Origin: Deltaproteobacteria bacterium
GTDB taxonomy: Bacteria > Desulfobacterota > Desulfarculia > Adiutricales > Adiutricaceae
Reading direction: 5' to 3'
Length of the DNA stretch: 11,594 nucleotides
Assembly: GCA_031269135.1 (NCBI GenBank)
Contig: JAISZP010000165.1
Span: 1 to 11,594 of the forward strand
Below the pieces are notes generated by a model. That model was not told the origin of the DNA, did no database searches, and saw only the letters and a program-made list of their open reading frames with translations. Shown here one piece after another: positions 1 to 6,695 of the stretch (position 1 is the stretch's first letter; every line of letters starts with the position of its first letter). Position numbers and translations under genes: made by a program.

Positions 1-1751
1 ATGCTGAAGGCCATTTCGGACGAATCGACATCGTGGTAGGAGCCGTCATAGAGGGTGACTTTCACGTCCGTCACCGGAAATCCCCCTCTGACGCCGCCTT
101 TTCTGGCGGCCTCCAAAGCGCCTTCGCCGACGGAAGCGTGGTACTCCTTAGGCACCGTTCCGCCGACCACTTCGGTGTCGTACTCAAGTCCGCTGCCTGG
201 CGGGAGCGGCGTCAAACGCAGTCTGACGTGTCCATACTGGCCACGTCCGCCTGTTTGCCGCACGTGCTTGCCTTCGACCTCGACGGTTTTGGTTATCGTT
301 TCTCGGTAAGCGACTTGCGGAGCGCCCAAGTTGGCGCCCACCTTAAATTCCCGAAGAAGCCGATCGGCGATGATCTCCAAATGCAGTTCGCCCATCCCTG
401 AGATTATCGTCTCCCCAGTCTCGGGATCGGTCTTGACTCTAAAGGAAGGGTCTTCAGAGGCCAGTTTGCCCAGAGCCTGAGAAAGCTTATCGGCTTCATC
501 CTTGCTTTTGGGACTCAAGGCGATATGAATGACGGGCTCGGGGATGTGCATCTGCTCTAAGACTATAGGATTGGCTTCATCGCAGATGGTGTCGCCGGTG
601 GAGGAGTTTCGAAGACCGACGGCGGCCACGATGTCCCCGGCGTCCGCTTCTTTGATCTCTTCACGCTTGTTGGCGTGCATCTTAAGCAGGCGCCCGATCT
701 TTTCTCTGGTTTCTCTGGAGGAATTGTAGAGCTGATCCCCGCTTTTCAATGATCCGGAGTAGATGCGAAGGAAAGTCAAATGCCCGACGTAAGGGTCGGT
801 CATGAGCTTAAAAGCCAAAGCCGCAAAAGGCGCTTTGTCGTCGGCGGGACGCTCCAGGAGTTCTTTTTTGGGACCGAGGCCGGTCACAGGCTTGATGTCG
901 ATCGGCGAAGGCAAATAATCGACCACCGCATCCAATAGAGGCTGGACGCCTTTGTTTTTGAAGGCCGAACCCAACAAAACCGGAACGCACTGAAGGGCGA
1001 TGGTCCCTTTGCGCAAAACGCTTTTAAGTCTATCGCTCGAGATCTCGCGGCCTTCCAAAAAGTCTTCTATCAACCCGTCGTCGACGTCAGCCAGCGCTTC
1101 CACCAAATCCGAGCGAGCGGCCTGGGCCTGCTCCAGCAAATTTTGAGGGATTTCTTCCACATCGAAGCGGGCGGGATCGTTAGGATCTTTGGAGTACCTC
1201 AGGGCCTTCATCTCCAAAAGATCTATCAAGCCTTCGAACTTTTCCTCTTCGCCGATGGGGATTTGCAGCAAAACAGGGCGGGCGGACAAGCGCTCTTTGA
1301 TTTCTCTGAGGCACTTTTTGTAATCCGCGCCTAAGCGATCCATTTTATTTATGAAAGCTATTCTGGGGACCCCATAGCGATCCGCTTGCCGCCAAACCGT
1401 CTCGGACTGGGGCTGCACGCAGCCGACCGCGCAAAAAACGGCCACCACTCCGTCTAAGACTCTCAGGCTTCTTTCGACCTCGATGGTGAAATCGACGTGT
1501 CCGGGGGTATCGATCAAATTGATGCGGCATTTGCGCCAAAAACAAGTAGTGGCGGCGGAAGTGATGGTTATGCCTCGTTCCTGCTCCTGAGCCATCCAAT
1601 CCATGACAGCTTGACCGTCATGGACTTCGCCGATCTTCTGAGAGACGCCTGTATAGAACAAGATACGCTCGGAAGTTGTAGTTTTTCCCGCATCGATGTG
1701 AGCGATGATGCCTATGTTGCGGGTGTTGGCTATGGAAACCTGACGGGCCAA
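1..1751 (-). CDS. fusA: Elongation factor G, N-terminal 583 residues (3' end outside window)
   Basis: EF-G is the translational GTPase that drives ribosomal translocation and, with RRF, ribosome recycling. The reverse strand is open from 1751 to the left edge. The G-domain is complete: P-loop AHIDAGKT (residues 17-24), switch region with RGITITSAA (59-67), DTPGH (81-85) and NKMD (135-138). Domain II and later segments follow, including [11 protein letters not shown] and [12 protein letters not shown] is usually about 690 residues, so roughly 110 C-terminal residues are missing because of the window edge. The start is TTG at 1749-1751: it gives the family N-terminus [15 protein letters not shown], has AGGA 6 bases upstream, and an in-frame TAG lies two codons before it, excluding any ATG. 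It is third in the order rpsL-rpsG-fusA, 335 bases after rpsG, an unusually wide gap for this operon. Confidence 0.97.
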   Translation of the reverse strand, partial: MARQVSIANTRNIGIIAHIDAGKTTTSERILFYTGVSQKIGEVHDGQAVMDWMAQEQERGITITSAATTCFWRKCRINLIDTPGHVDFTIEVERSLRVLDGVVAVFCAVGCVQPQSETVWRQADRYGVPRIAFINKMDRLGADYKKCLREIKERLSARPVLLQIPIGEEEKFEGLIDLLEMKALRYSKDPNDPARFDVEEIPQNLLEQAQAARSDLVEALADVDDGLIEDFLEGREISSDRLKSVLRKGTIALQCVPVLLGSAFKNKGVQPLLDAVVDYLPSPIDIKPVTGLGPKKELLERPADDKAPFAALAFKLMTDPYVGHLTFLRIYSGSLKSGDQLYNSSRETREKIGRLLKMHANKREEIKEADAGDIVAAVGLRNSSTGDTICDEANPIVLEQMHIPEPVIHIALSPKSKDEADKLSQALGKLASEDPSFRVKTDPETGETIISGMGELHLEIIADRLLREFKVGANLGAPQVAYRETITKTVEVEGKHVRQTGGRGQYGHVRLRLTPLPPGSGLEYDTEVVGGTVPKEYHASVGEGALEAARKGGVRGGFPVTDVKVTLYDGSYHDVDSSEMAFS

Positions 1752-1776
1752 AATCTATCCTTCCATCCACTTTTTC

Positions 1777-1819
1777 GCCCCAAAGGGCCTTGCTTTTGCC
1801 CCAATGGGGCCTTGTCTTT
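1777..1819. repeat. Two-copy 21/22-bp direct repeat, each copy a GC-rich hairpin
   Basis: Copy 1 is 1777-1797 and copy 2 is 1798-1819. Both have the form GCCCCAA, G-run, GCCTTG, then a T-rich tail. Each forms a hairpin: GCCC/GGGC at 1777-1788, and GCCCC/GGGGC with a 3-base loop at 1798-1810. The pair lies 25 bases upstream of the fusA TTG start, so in the mRNA the stems sit immediately before the ribosome binding site and could affect initiation. That effect is inference. Confidence 0.7.
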
Positions 1820-1980
1820 CAACTCTAATAGGACTTGATTCGTCAAGAGAGCTTAAAAAGACGTAACGTCGTCTATAATCTCGCTGTTTAGAGCGCAAAA
1901 AACCTTGCTCTTTAGGGCCGCAAAGCGCCTAAGATCATTTCGGCTCTAAGATGCTTTTTCAAAGAGCGACAAGGTCAAAA

Positions 1981-2080
1981 ACGATCAACTTAATAAACGA
2001 TCAGTTCAATAAACGATTCATCTCAAAAAACCATCAACTCAATAAACGATCAGCTCAATAATAAAGACCAGCTCTAAAAA
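1981..2080. repeat. 16-bp tandem repeat, five clear units plus a degenerate one, next to the rpsG stop
   Basis: Units on the plus strand: 1981-1996, 1997-2012, 2013-2029 (17 bp), 2030-2045 and 2046-2061, with consensus ACGATCARYTCAATAA. A degraded unit follows at 2062-2080. The array ends 7 bases from the rpsG stop codon (2087-2089), so it would be transcribed as the first part of the rpsG-fusA spacer. It has no dyad symmetry and no spacer structure, so it is not a CRISPR array. Confidence 0.85.
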
Positions 2081-2086
2081 AGTCGG

Positions 2087-2557
2087 CTACCAGCGGTAGT
2101 GGGCGAAGGCTTTGTTCGCCTCGGCCATACGGTGAGTGTCCTCACGCTTTTTCACTGAAGCTCCGCGGCCTTGGGAGGCGTCTAAGAGTTCGGCGGCCAG
2201 TTTGGCCATCATGCCCTTTTCCCCGCGAGCCTGAGCGTAATTTATGAGCCAACGAATCGACAGAGCCGCCCGTCTCTCCGGGCGAATCTCCACCGGCACC
2301 TGATACGTCGAACCGCCGACTCTGCGGCTTTTGACCTCTATAGCCGGACGAACCTGATCTAAAGCCTTTTCGAAGGTCTTGATGGGGTCGTCTTTGCCCT
2401 TTTCAGCCAAGATGTCGATAGCTCCATAGAAAATGCGCTCAGCCGAGCTTTTTTTCCCGCGGCGCAAAAGGTTGTTGATGAACCTTGACACCATTTTGTT
2501 ACCATACTTGGGGTCGGGCAGAGTCTCCCTTTTTGTGACCTCTCTACGCCTTGGCAT
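2087..2557 (-). CDS. rpsG: 30S ribosomal protein S7
   Basis: S7 binds the 3' major domain of 16S rRNA and nucleates assembly of the 30S head near the exit site. The 156-residue product has the normal bacterial length. It shows the family landmarks MPRRREV at the start, [28 protein letters not shown] and the C-terminal [18 protein letters not shown]. The ATG is preceded by AAGGA at a normal distance. It sits second in the str operon, 145 bases after rpsL. In E. coli, S7 represses its own operon by binding the rpsL-rpsG intercistronic RNA; here that stretch holds a strong hairpin instead of a recognisable 16S mimic. Confidence 0.98.
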   Translation of the reverse strand: MPRRREVTKRETLPDPKYGNKMVSRFINNLLRRGKKSSAERIFYGAIDILAEKGKDDPIKTFEKALDQVRPAIEVKSRRVGGSTYQVPVEIRPERRAALSIRWLINYAQARGEKGMMAKLAAELLDASQGRGASVKKREDTHRMAEANKAFAHYRW

Positions 2558-2657
2558 TATTAATCCTTTTTTCTCGCTTGTTCGACGGCTTCGACCATCC
2601 GATCGGTCGAAGTTCGGTAAGAGCCATATGCAATTTCAACGACAATACGATTGCGAC

Positions 2658-2697
2658 AAAGAAAAAGCGCCTCAAAGGAGATGTCCTTTTAGGCGAC
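2658..2697 (-). terminator. Intrinsic terminator or attenuator between rpsL and rpsG
   Basis: Just after the rpsL stop (2703-2705), the minus-strand RNA can form a stem of about 11-12 bp: GCCTAAAAGGA pairs with TCCTTTGAGGC around a 4-base loop (arms about 2669-2679 and 2684-2694). It is followed by a T-tract, TTTTTCTTT. This has the layout of a rho-independent terminator. Because rpsG and fusA lie downstream on the same strand with no clear promoter of their own, partial termination (attenuation) is the natural reading, but that is inference. Confidence 0.75.
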
Positions 2698-2702
2698 TTA
2701 TA

Positions 2703-3074
2703 TTATTTAGGCCTCTTGGCCCCGTATTTGCTGCGGCCCTGGCGACGCTTCTGGACGCCGATGGAATCCAAAGTGCCTCTGATGATGTGATAACGCACGC
2801 CGGGAAGGTCTTTGACGCGTCCTCCGCGAATCATGACCACCGAGTGCTCTTGGAGGTTGTGACCCTCGCCGGGGATATAAGAGGTGACTTCCATGGAGTT
2901 GGTCAGACGAACGCGAGCAACCTTGCGAAGGGCGGAGTTGGGCTTCTTGGGAGTGGCGGTGTAGACCCTGATGCAAACTCCACGCTTTTGCGGGCAACCT
3001 TTAAGGGCCGGCACGGTATTTTTTTTCAGCTGGGCTTTACGGCCAAGTCGAATTAACTGATTAATAGTCGGCAT
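2703..3074 (-). CDS. rpsL: 30S ribosomal protein S12
   Basis: S12 sits at the decoding site of the 30S subunit and contributes to tRNA selection and accuracy. The 123-residue product has the usual length and the invariant segments [46 protein letters not shown] and the C-terminal [10 protein letters not shown]. The lysines of PKKPNS and GGRVKDLPG, which change in many streptomycin-resistant mutants, are the sensitive-type residues. The segment after RVRLTN reads SMEVTSY, where GIEVTSY is more usual. The ATG has an AAGG ribosome binding site. It is the first gene of the str operon; the best promoter lies about 440 bases upstream. Confidence 0.98.
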   Translation of the reverse strand: MPTINQLIRLGRKAQLKKNTVPALKGCPQKRGVCIRVYTATPKKPNSALRKVARVRLTNSMEVTSYIPGEGHNLQEHSVVMIRGGRVKDLPGVRYHIIRGTLDSIGVQKRRQGRSKYGAKRPK

Positions 3075-3334
3075 CTTGCAACCTTACATACTATCGCTTT
3101 TACTGTTTTTGTCCATGCCTTTTAAGGCTTTTCCACGAATCAAGAACTACTTTATGGCATTAAAACTGGTTTTTATCTGCTAAAATTTATTTTTTATTCC
3201 AAAAAATTAGCAACAAAAAACACCTTCACCGGGTCTTAACACCCTTTTGGACCTAAATAAGAGACCTTTCGTCTCTCCCTCCGGATTGATGTTTAAAGAT
3301 TCGATTTAAAGAGGCCGCTTATCGAAATCAATAA
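3075..3334 (-). promoter_or_regulatory. AT-rich leader between the candidate RNA and rpsL
   Basis: No gene is visible here. If transcription starts at the strong promoter near 3510, this stretch is the 3' part of a roughly 435-base rpsL leader. It contains a hairpin AGAGAC/GTCTCT with a 5-base loop (3260-3276), followed on the minus strand by a weak TATTT. It also holds an AT-rich block (about 3170-3210) and a small stem GCCTT/AAGGC near 3118-3130. A poor promoter match, TGGACA then TAGTAT, lies so close to the start codon that it would remove the ribosome binding site. Confidence 0.4.
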
Positions 3335-3510
3335 AATCACTGAAGGTTTGGTCCCGGGTACACCCAGGAAGGTTTTGGACTTCAGCTGAAAGCTATGGTC
3401 CAAATTTAGCTGTGGGCCTTTCAAGTTCTTTTCCCGGCTACTCCACATGACCGTTTTTGGCCTTGAGTCGGGGGTTACTCGGTTGCTTGGAAAAGGCCAC
3501 CTTTGCAGGT
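3335..3510 (-). ncRNA. Candidate structured RNA or long leader upstream of rpsL, family unknown
   Basis: The predicted transcription start is close to 3510. From there the minus-strand RNA begins CTGCAAAGGT (3508-3499), which pairs with ACCTTCAG (3347-3340) apart from a 2-base bulge, closing the molecule. Inside are four local hairpins. A: GGCCTT/AAGGCC (3498-3493 with 3464-3459), with an inner GAGT/ACTC. B: TGTGG/CCACA (3447-3443 with 3415-3411). C: TTTGGAC/GTCCAAA (3404-3398 with 3380-3374), with an inner AGCT/AGCT. D: CCTGGG/CCCGGG (3368-3353). I saw none of the conserved cores of tRNA, tmRNA, SRP RNA, RNase P, T-box or common riboswitches. It may be a separate small RNA or the 5' leader of the str operon. 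Confidence 0.45.
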
Positions 3511-3516
3511 CCGCAT

Positions 3517-3545
3517 TTTATAGCAAACAATGGGAGCGTTGTCAA
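3517..3545 (-). promoter_or_regulatory. Near-consensus sigma-70 promoter reading toward rpsL
   Basis: On the minus strand TTGACA (3545-3540) is followed by a 17-base spacer (3539-3523) and TATAAA (3522-3517). Six of six -35 bases and five of six -10 bases match consensus at the ideal spacing. Transcription should begin near 3510, about 55-90 bases past the tilS stop codon, and run through the structured region into rpsL. It is the best promoter match I see in the window. Confidence 0.85.
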
Positions 3546-3568
3546 CTAAAAAAGCGATTTTTAATGGA

Positions 3569-3587
3569 ACTTTTTTTAAAAAAGTTT
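3569..3587. terminator. AT-only palindrome after tilS, possible weak terminator
   Basis: AAC followed by seven T, six A and GTT forms an almost perfect palindrome 12 bases after the tilS stop codon. It contains a single GC pair, so as an RNA hairpin it would be weak. It may help end tilS transcription or simply be an AT-rich upstream element for the promoter beside it at 3517-3545. Confidence 0.3.
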
Positions 3588-3598
3588 TTTCGGCTCGT

Positions 3599-4624
3599 TT
3601 AAGCCTTGATTTTAGCCCTGTATCTCGAAGCCAAGCCTATGCGCAAAAATCTTCCCCACCACTGGACCCTGCGTCCTCCCGGAAGATCCACTCCTCCCGC
3701 GCCTGGTTGCTGCGCGATCTTAAGAAGAGTATCGACGCTGGCGAAGGAAACAGGTTCGCCTCCCAGGGGTTTTGGGATCTCGACCATTCTTAAAACTTTT
3801 CCCACCAGCCTTCTTTTCTCGGCCAGCGACAGACGCATAAGCTCAAAAACCTCCAGCTGATAATCTCCGTCGTCAAGGACGGTCACTAATTTTTTTTGGA
3901 GTTCCTCCAAATGGTTTTCCCAAAAAGCTTCTTCTGCGGAGGCCAGTTTGGAGGCCCTCCTGAAAGCCTCAAGATAAGCGGGGTTGAGCTTTTCAATTTC
4001 AGGAACGATTTCTTTTCTCACTTGATTTCGTTTAAACCTGCCGTCGAGGTTGCTCGGATCGTCCACCCAGCTCAGAGCGTTATCATTTAAATGCGCCAAT
4101 ATTTCTTTTTTGGAAAACGAAAGAAGAGGACGAATAATTTTGCCGTTCACCGCCGGTATGCCCACTAAAGAGCTGGGACCTACTCCTCTGGCCAGTTTTA
4201 ATATGACGGTCTCGACTAAATCCTCGGCATGGTGGGCGGTGACGATCCAGTCGCCTCCCCATCGGTTTAAGTGTTGGTCCAATAGTTCATAACGAATCGC
4301 TCTGGCCGCTTCTTCGACCCCTTTACCCCGCCGCTTGGCTAGAGCTTGCGCGTCTATCCTTTCGCAGAGGCATTCGACGCCTATTTTAGCCGCCATACTG
4401 GCCGTCTCCACCGCCTCTTGCCGGGAACTGGGACGCAAACTGTGGTCAAGATGGAAGGCTAAAAGCTGATTCTTCGGGAGCGACTGAGCGAGCAGCGAAA
4501 GAAGAGCGGTGGAATCGCTTCCTCCGGAAAAGGCGCACAAAAAGCGGCCTTCCAGCCAATCGGGAGTCAACTCCGCCATGGCCTCTCGGAAGCGCTCCAA
4601 GAAGGAAGGTCTAGCGAGCGACAC
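3599..4624 (-). CDS. tilS: tRNA(Ile)-lysidine synthase, short form
   Basis: TilS uses ATP to attach lysine to C34 of tRNA-Ile(CAU), so that it reads AUA instead of AUG. The 341-residue product has the N-type PP-loop SGGSDS (33-38), HLDHSLRPSS (58-67), HHAEDLVET (131-139), the LSWVDDPSN segment near 175 and the RFKRNQVRKEIVP block near 187-199. After this come the helical TilS domain and a short C-terminal tail. The long proteobacterial form is about 430 residues, so most or all of the extra C-terminal domain is absent, as in other short TilS proteins. The start is GTG at 4622-4624, the first start codon after an in-frame TGA. An ATG about 15 codons further in, just before AELTPDW, is an alternative. 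Confidence 0.93.
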   Translation of the reverse strand: MSLARPSFLERFREAMAELTPDWLEGRFLCAFSGGSDSTALLSLLAQSLPKNQLLAFHLDHSLRPSSRQEAVETASMAAKIGVECLCERIDAQALAKRRGKGVEEAARAIRYELLDQHLNRWGGDWIVTAHHAEDLVETVILKLARGVGPSSLVGIPAVNGKIIRPLLSFSKKEILAHLNDNALSWVDDPSNLDGRFKRNQVRKEIVPEIEKLNPAYLEAFRRASKLASAEEAFWENHLEELQKKLVTVLDDGDYQLEVFELMRLSLAEKRRLVGKVLRMVEIPKPLGGEPVSFASVDTLLKIAQQPGAGGVDLPGGRRVQWWGRFLRIGLASRYRAKIKA

Positions 4625-4651
4625 TTCGCCGTCCCATCATTCGCCCGTTCA

Positions 4652-4777
4652 TACGACTCTCTCCGCGCGACTCTCTATATATGGCGCTTTAGACATGACT
4701 CTATTATTATGATGCTCTGGATACGACTCTCTGGACATGACGCTCTCGATATGACTCTCCGAACATGACTTTTTTTT
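4652..4777. repeat. Nine consecutive 14-bp units upstream of tilS
   Basis: Units start at 4652, 4666, 4680, 4694, 4708, 4722, 4736, 4750 and 4764, each exactly 14 bases, with consensus YATGACTCTCTNGA. Individual units differ at several positions, yet no base is inserted or deleted between them. The last unit decays into a T-run. On the minus strand this is the region just upstream of the tilS GTG start. Three units span 42 bp, about four turns of B-DNA, so sites in every third unit would face the same side of the helix. Confidence 0.88.
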
Positions 4778-4942
4778 GCCGGAAAATCGGCTTCAAATCA
4801 ACTCCCGAGGCTCATAATCTCCCTGATTTATGGCGATTGGAAAATCCCTCATCCAACAACCTTAATTTTTTGGTATTATACTGGAGGCCGAAGCGATTTG
4901 CCAATTTTTGGCTGGAAGCGGCGGGCGCCGACGGCTCTGAAA

Positions 4943-5024
4943 CTTTCACGCTTTCGCTTTCATGCTTTCTCTTTCAATCTTTCTCTGGCGCTCCTTCTCC
5001 GGCGCTTTTTCTCCGTCACGCTTT
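4943..5024. repeat. Degenerate CTTTC repeats followed by three 14-16-bp units
   Basis: From 4943 to about 4985 the sequence is a run of CTTTC-led units of 6 or 8 bases. It is followed by TTCTCTGGCGCTCC (4981-4994), TTCTCCGGCGCTTT (4995-5008) and a 16-base variant (5009-5024). This lies about 80 bases upstream of the FMN oxidase start and is strongly pyrimidine-rich on the plus strand. Confidence 0.65.
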
Positions 5025-5102
5025 TTCCGTGCGTTCAGCATTGCGACATAAACGGGCTTTAATGCGCCATCATTTCATTTTCACACGAAAGCCAGGTTTT
5101 TT

Positions 5103-6134
5103 ATGAACTTAAAACAAATTAGAGACAAAGCCAGGAGTTTGGCTAAAGGCGCCTGCCGAGTCTGCCCCATCTGCGACGGCCGCATCTGCGCCGGCGAAGT
5201 CCCCGGCATGGGCGGGGCCGGAACCGGCAGTTCATTTAGAAACAACGTCGCCGCCTTAAATTCGATACTGCTTTATCCGCGCTTGATCCATTCCGTCCAT
5301 TTCCCGGAGACCTCGACCAGGATTTTAGGACTTGACCTTTCGATACCGCTGATGATCGCCCCCATCGGGGGCATCAGCTTCAACGTGGGCGCAGCCATGG
5401 ACGAGGCCGAATATCAACAGGCCGTCACCTCCGGCGCAATAGAGGCCGGCATCATCGCCGGAACCCCGGATTCCGCGCCTGACGAAGTGATGAAGATGGG
5501 CTTGGCGCAGGCCAAAAAGCTGGGAAAAGGCAAAATCATACCCTTCATCAAGCCCTGGGAGGTGGAGCTGATTCAGGAAAAAATGGAGTGGTGCGCAAAG
5601 GCGGGCGTGGAGATCGTCGGCTGCGATCTCGACAGCATCGGCTTAATCACCTTAAGGCTTATGGGAAAGCCGGCTTTCGCCAAGAGCGCCGAACAGCTTT
5701 CCGACATTGTTTCCAAGGCGCGCGCGTTGGGCCTAAAAATAATAATCAAAGGCGTCATGCACCCAAGCGACGCCGAAATCTGCGCCGAAGCCGGCGTCGA
5801 CGCGATAGTCGTCTCCAACCATGGAGGCCGAGTTTTAGATTCGGCGCCGGCGACGGCGGCGGTCTTGCCTCTCATTCGCGAAGTCGTCGGCGGCAAGCTG
5901 CCCATATTGGCGGACGGCGGAATCAGAAGCGGGGTGGATATCTTAAAAATGCTGGCTCTGGGCGCCGACGCGGTGATGATTGGAAGGCCTTACATCATCG
6001 CGGCCGTCGGCGGAGGTCGTCAAGGGGTGGTTCTATACACCGAGACCCTGAAGGCTCAGTTAGTGCAGGCCATGGTCATGACGGGATGCCGATCGATCGA
6101 CGAAATCAGCTCGAAAGCGCTTTTCGCGTCTTAA
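5103..6134 (+). CDS. FMN-dependent 2-hydroxyacid oxidase/dehydrogenase (lactate oxidase-like)
   Basis: The 343-residue protein belongs to the FMN-dependent alpha-hydroxyacid dehydrogenase family, TIM-barrel enzymes that oxidise L-2-hydroxyacids to 2-oxoacids. Visible landmarks are the early-barrel segment IPLMIAPIGG (81-90), the FMN-contacting lysine in IIIKGV (K226), the active-site SNHGGR (238-243, catalytic His240 and substrate-binding Arg243), the phosphate-binding DGGIRSG (271-277) and IGRP (293-296). The N-terminus has four cysteines, C18-X2-C21-X2-C24-X4-C29, followed by GEVPGMGG. This head is typical of the subfamily in anaerobes and is absent from classical LldD or glycolate oxidase. 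Lactate is the likely substrate class, but the exact one cannot be read. The ATG follows a weak AGG site. It appears to be a single-gene unit. Confidence 0.88.
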   Translation: MNLKQIRDKARSLAKGACRVCPICDGRICAGEVPGMGGAGTGSSFRNNVAALNSILLYPRLIHSVHFPETSTRILGLDLSIPLMIAPIGGISFNVGAAMDEAEYQQAVTSGAIEAGIIAGTPDSAPDEVMKMGLAQAKKLGKGKIIPFIKPWEVELIQEKMEWCAKAGVEIVGCDLDSIGLITLRLMGKPAFAKSAEQLSDIVSKARALGLKIIIKGVMHPSDAEICAEAGVDAIVVSNHGGRVLDSAPATAAVLPLIREVVGGKLPILADGGIRSGVDILKMLALGADAVMIGRPYIIAAVGGGRQGVVLYTETLKAQLVQAMVMTGCRSIDEISSKALFAS

Positions 6135-6158
6135 AGACATTTTCGCGACTTAAAACAA
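6121..6158. repeat. 19-bp direct repeat that duplicates the oxidase gene end
   Basis: Copy 1 (6121-6139) covers the last codons and stop of the FMN oxidase gene. Copy 2 (6140-6158) repeats it downstream with three or four changes: both have TTTTCGCG, then CTTAAA. The duplication therefore began at the coding end and includes the stop codon. Confidence 0.75.
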
Positions 6159-6161
6159 TAG

Positions 6162-6207
6162 TTATGGAGCTATGGCGGTTATGAAGCCATGGCGATTATG
6201 AGCATGG
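6162..6207. repeat. 17-bp tandem repeat, two full units and a partial third
   Basis: Units are TTATGGAGCTATGGCGG (6162-6178), TTATGAAGCCATGGCGA (6179-6195) and a truncated TTATGAGCATGG (6196-6207). They follow directly on the 19-bp repeat in the spacer between the convergent oxidase and hicB-like genes. No gene is visible in 6135-6280. Confidence 0.75.
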
Positions 6208-6280
6208 AAACTTACGAACGCGCCATGCGCCGATGACCTATATCGTAATTGATTTTTCGGCCTTGATTTTACGCCATGAC

Positions 6281-6619
6281 TCAGCCCTTGAGAACGCCGC
6301 AATCTTTCAAGGCGTCAATGACCAAGGAATTAACGCTTTTGCCGCTGAGCTGGGCCTGGAGGGCCAGTTCGGCATGCACTTCGGGAGCGACCCTCAGCAT
6401 TATTTCTCCTGAAAAAGGTTTTTGCGGGGATTGGCCGATTTTGGCGCACAAGGCAAGATAGTCATCGACGGCTTCTTCAAACGCCTGACGTATTTCAGTC
6501 ACGGAATCGCCTTCAAAGGCGATGACGTCGTTTATTCCCAAAATACGGCCAATCAGACTGACGTCGGCGGCGCCGTATTCTATTTTTGCGGCATATCCTT
6601 TGTAAGTCATGTCTTTCAC
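6281..6619 (-). CDS. HicB-like orphan antitoxin-type protein
   Basis: The 112-residue product has the two parts of HicB proteins. The N-terminal partial RNase H-like fold begins MTYKGYAAKIEYG and includes the FEGDSVTEIRQAFEEAVDDYL segment. The C-terminal ribbon-helix-helix is GEIMLRVAPEVHAELALQA plus GKSVNSLVIDAL. HicB normally neutralises the mRNA-cleaving toxin HicA and represses their shared promoter. No HicA-like frame (a small double-stranded-RNA-binding-type protein with a conserved GSHH) lies on either side. I favour GTG at 6617-6619 because a GGGGGTGA tract lies just upstream; the ATG at 6608-6610 is an alternative. The frame is open to 6784, but that extension does not resemble the family. 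Confidence 0.8.
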   Translation of the reverse strand: MKDMTYKGYAAKIEYGAADVSLIGRILGINDVIAFEGDSVTEIRQAFEEAVDDYLALCAKIGQSPQKPFSGEIMLRVAPEVHAELALQAQLSGKSVNSLVIDALKDCGVLKG

Positions 6620-6640
6620 GGCGTCACCCCCAATGCCTAT

Positions 6641-6667
6641 AAAAAACCCCCGGCGACTTCCGCCTGG
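6641..6667 (-). terminator. Possible intrinsic terminator between the methyltransferase remnant and hicB-like gene
   Basis: On the minus strand CC-A-GGCG (6667-6661) pairs with CGCCGG (6655-6650) around a 5-base loop, with one bulge. A G-run and then six T (6646-6641) follow. The stem is short but GC-rich. It lies about 22 bases upstream of the preferred hicB-like start, so that gene would need its own promoter or read-through. Confidence 0.45.
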
Positions 6668-6695
6668 CGCGGTTTGACTTCCTTGCCGCGGCGGG

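Larger units (their letters stand above)
1752..2086. other. Wide rpsG-fusA spacer without a gene
   Basis: No plausible gene is visible in these 335 bases. Read on the minus strand from rpsG to fusA, the spacer holds a 16-bp tandem array next to the rpsG stop. A small stem follows (AGACG 1859-1863 with CGTCT 1870-1874), with a short T-run after it in the minus direction, which could act as a weak terminator. Then come two GC-rich hairpins within a 21/22-bp direct repeat, just before the fusA ribosome binding site. I found no convincing promoter, so whether fusA depends on read-through from rpsG is open. Confidence 0.7.
4625..5102. other. Divergent spacer between tilS and the FMN oxidase, largely repeats
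   Basis: I see no gene in these 478 bases. Open frames here have low-complexity, serine- and leucine-rich translations and no family signature. The tilS-proximal third is a phased 14-bp array (4652-4777). The oxidase-proximal part is made of CTTTC-type and 14-bp degenerate repeats (4943-5024). Between them lies ordinary sequence with a possible -10 box (TATTAT/TATACT, 4874-4882) but no good -35. Confidence 0.65.

Noticed and set aside
33..401. Plus-strand open frames over 1-1840 (for example 33-401, 1143-1334, 1497-1838)
   Set aside because: They lie antisense to fusA, whose reverse-strand translation is clearly EF-G. Their products are low-information mirror translations.
1981..2080. CRISPR array
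   Set aside because: The 16-bp units are directly adjacent with no unique spacers, and no cas gene is present.
2433..3056. 207-codon plus-strand frame across rpsG, the spacer and rpsL
   Set aside because: It is antisense to two certain ribosomal protein genes and matches no family.
3073..3117. Promoter TGGACA then TAGTAT immediately before rpsL
   Set aside because: Its predicted start would fall in the rpsL ribosome binding site, leaving no leader for initiation.
3335..3510. tRNA, SRP RNA, tmRNA, RNase P or T-box RNA
   Set aside because: I found no GGTTCGAATCC-type T-loop, SRP helix 8 core, tmRNA tag frame, RNase P core or T-box AGGGTGGAACC. The similar AGGGTGTTAAGACCC near 3237-3251 does not match the T-box consensus closely enough.
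4765..5106. 113-codon plus-strand frame ending at the FMN oxidase start
   Set aside because: It runs through degenerate pyrimidine repeats, giving a serine/leucine/phenylalanine-rich product with no motif. It has no ribosome binding site and overlaps the oxidase ATG.
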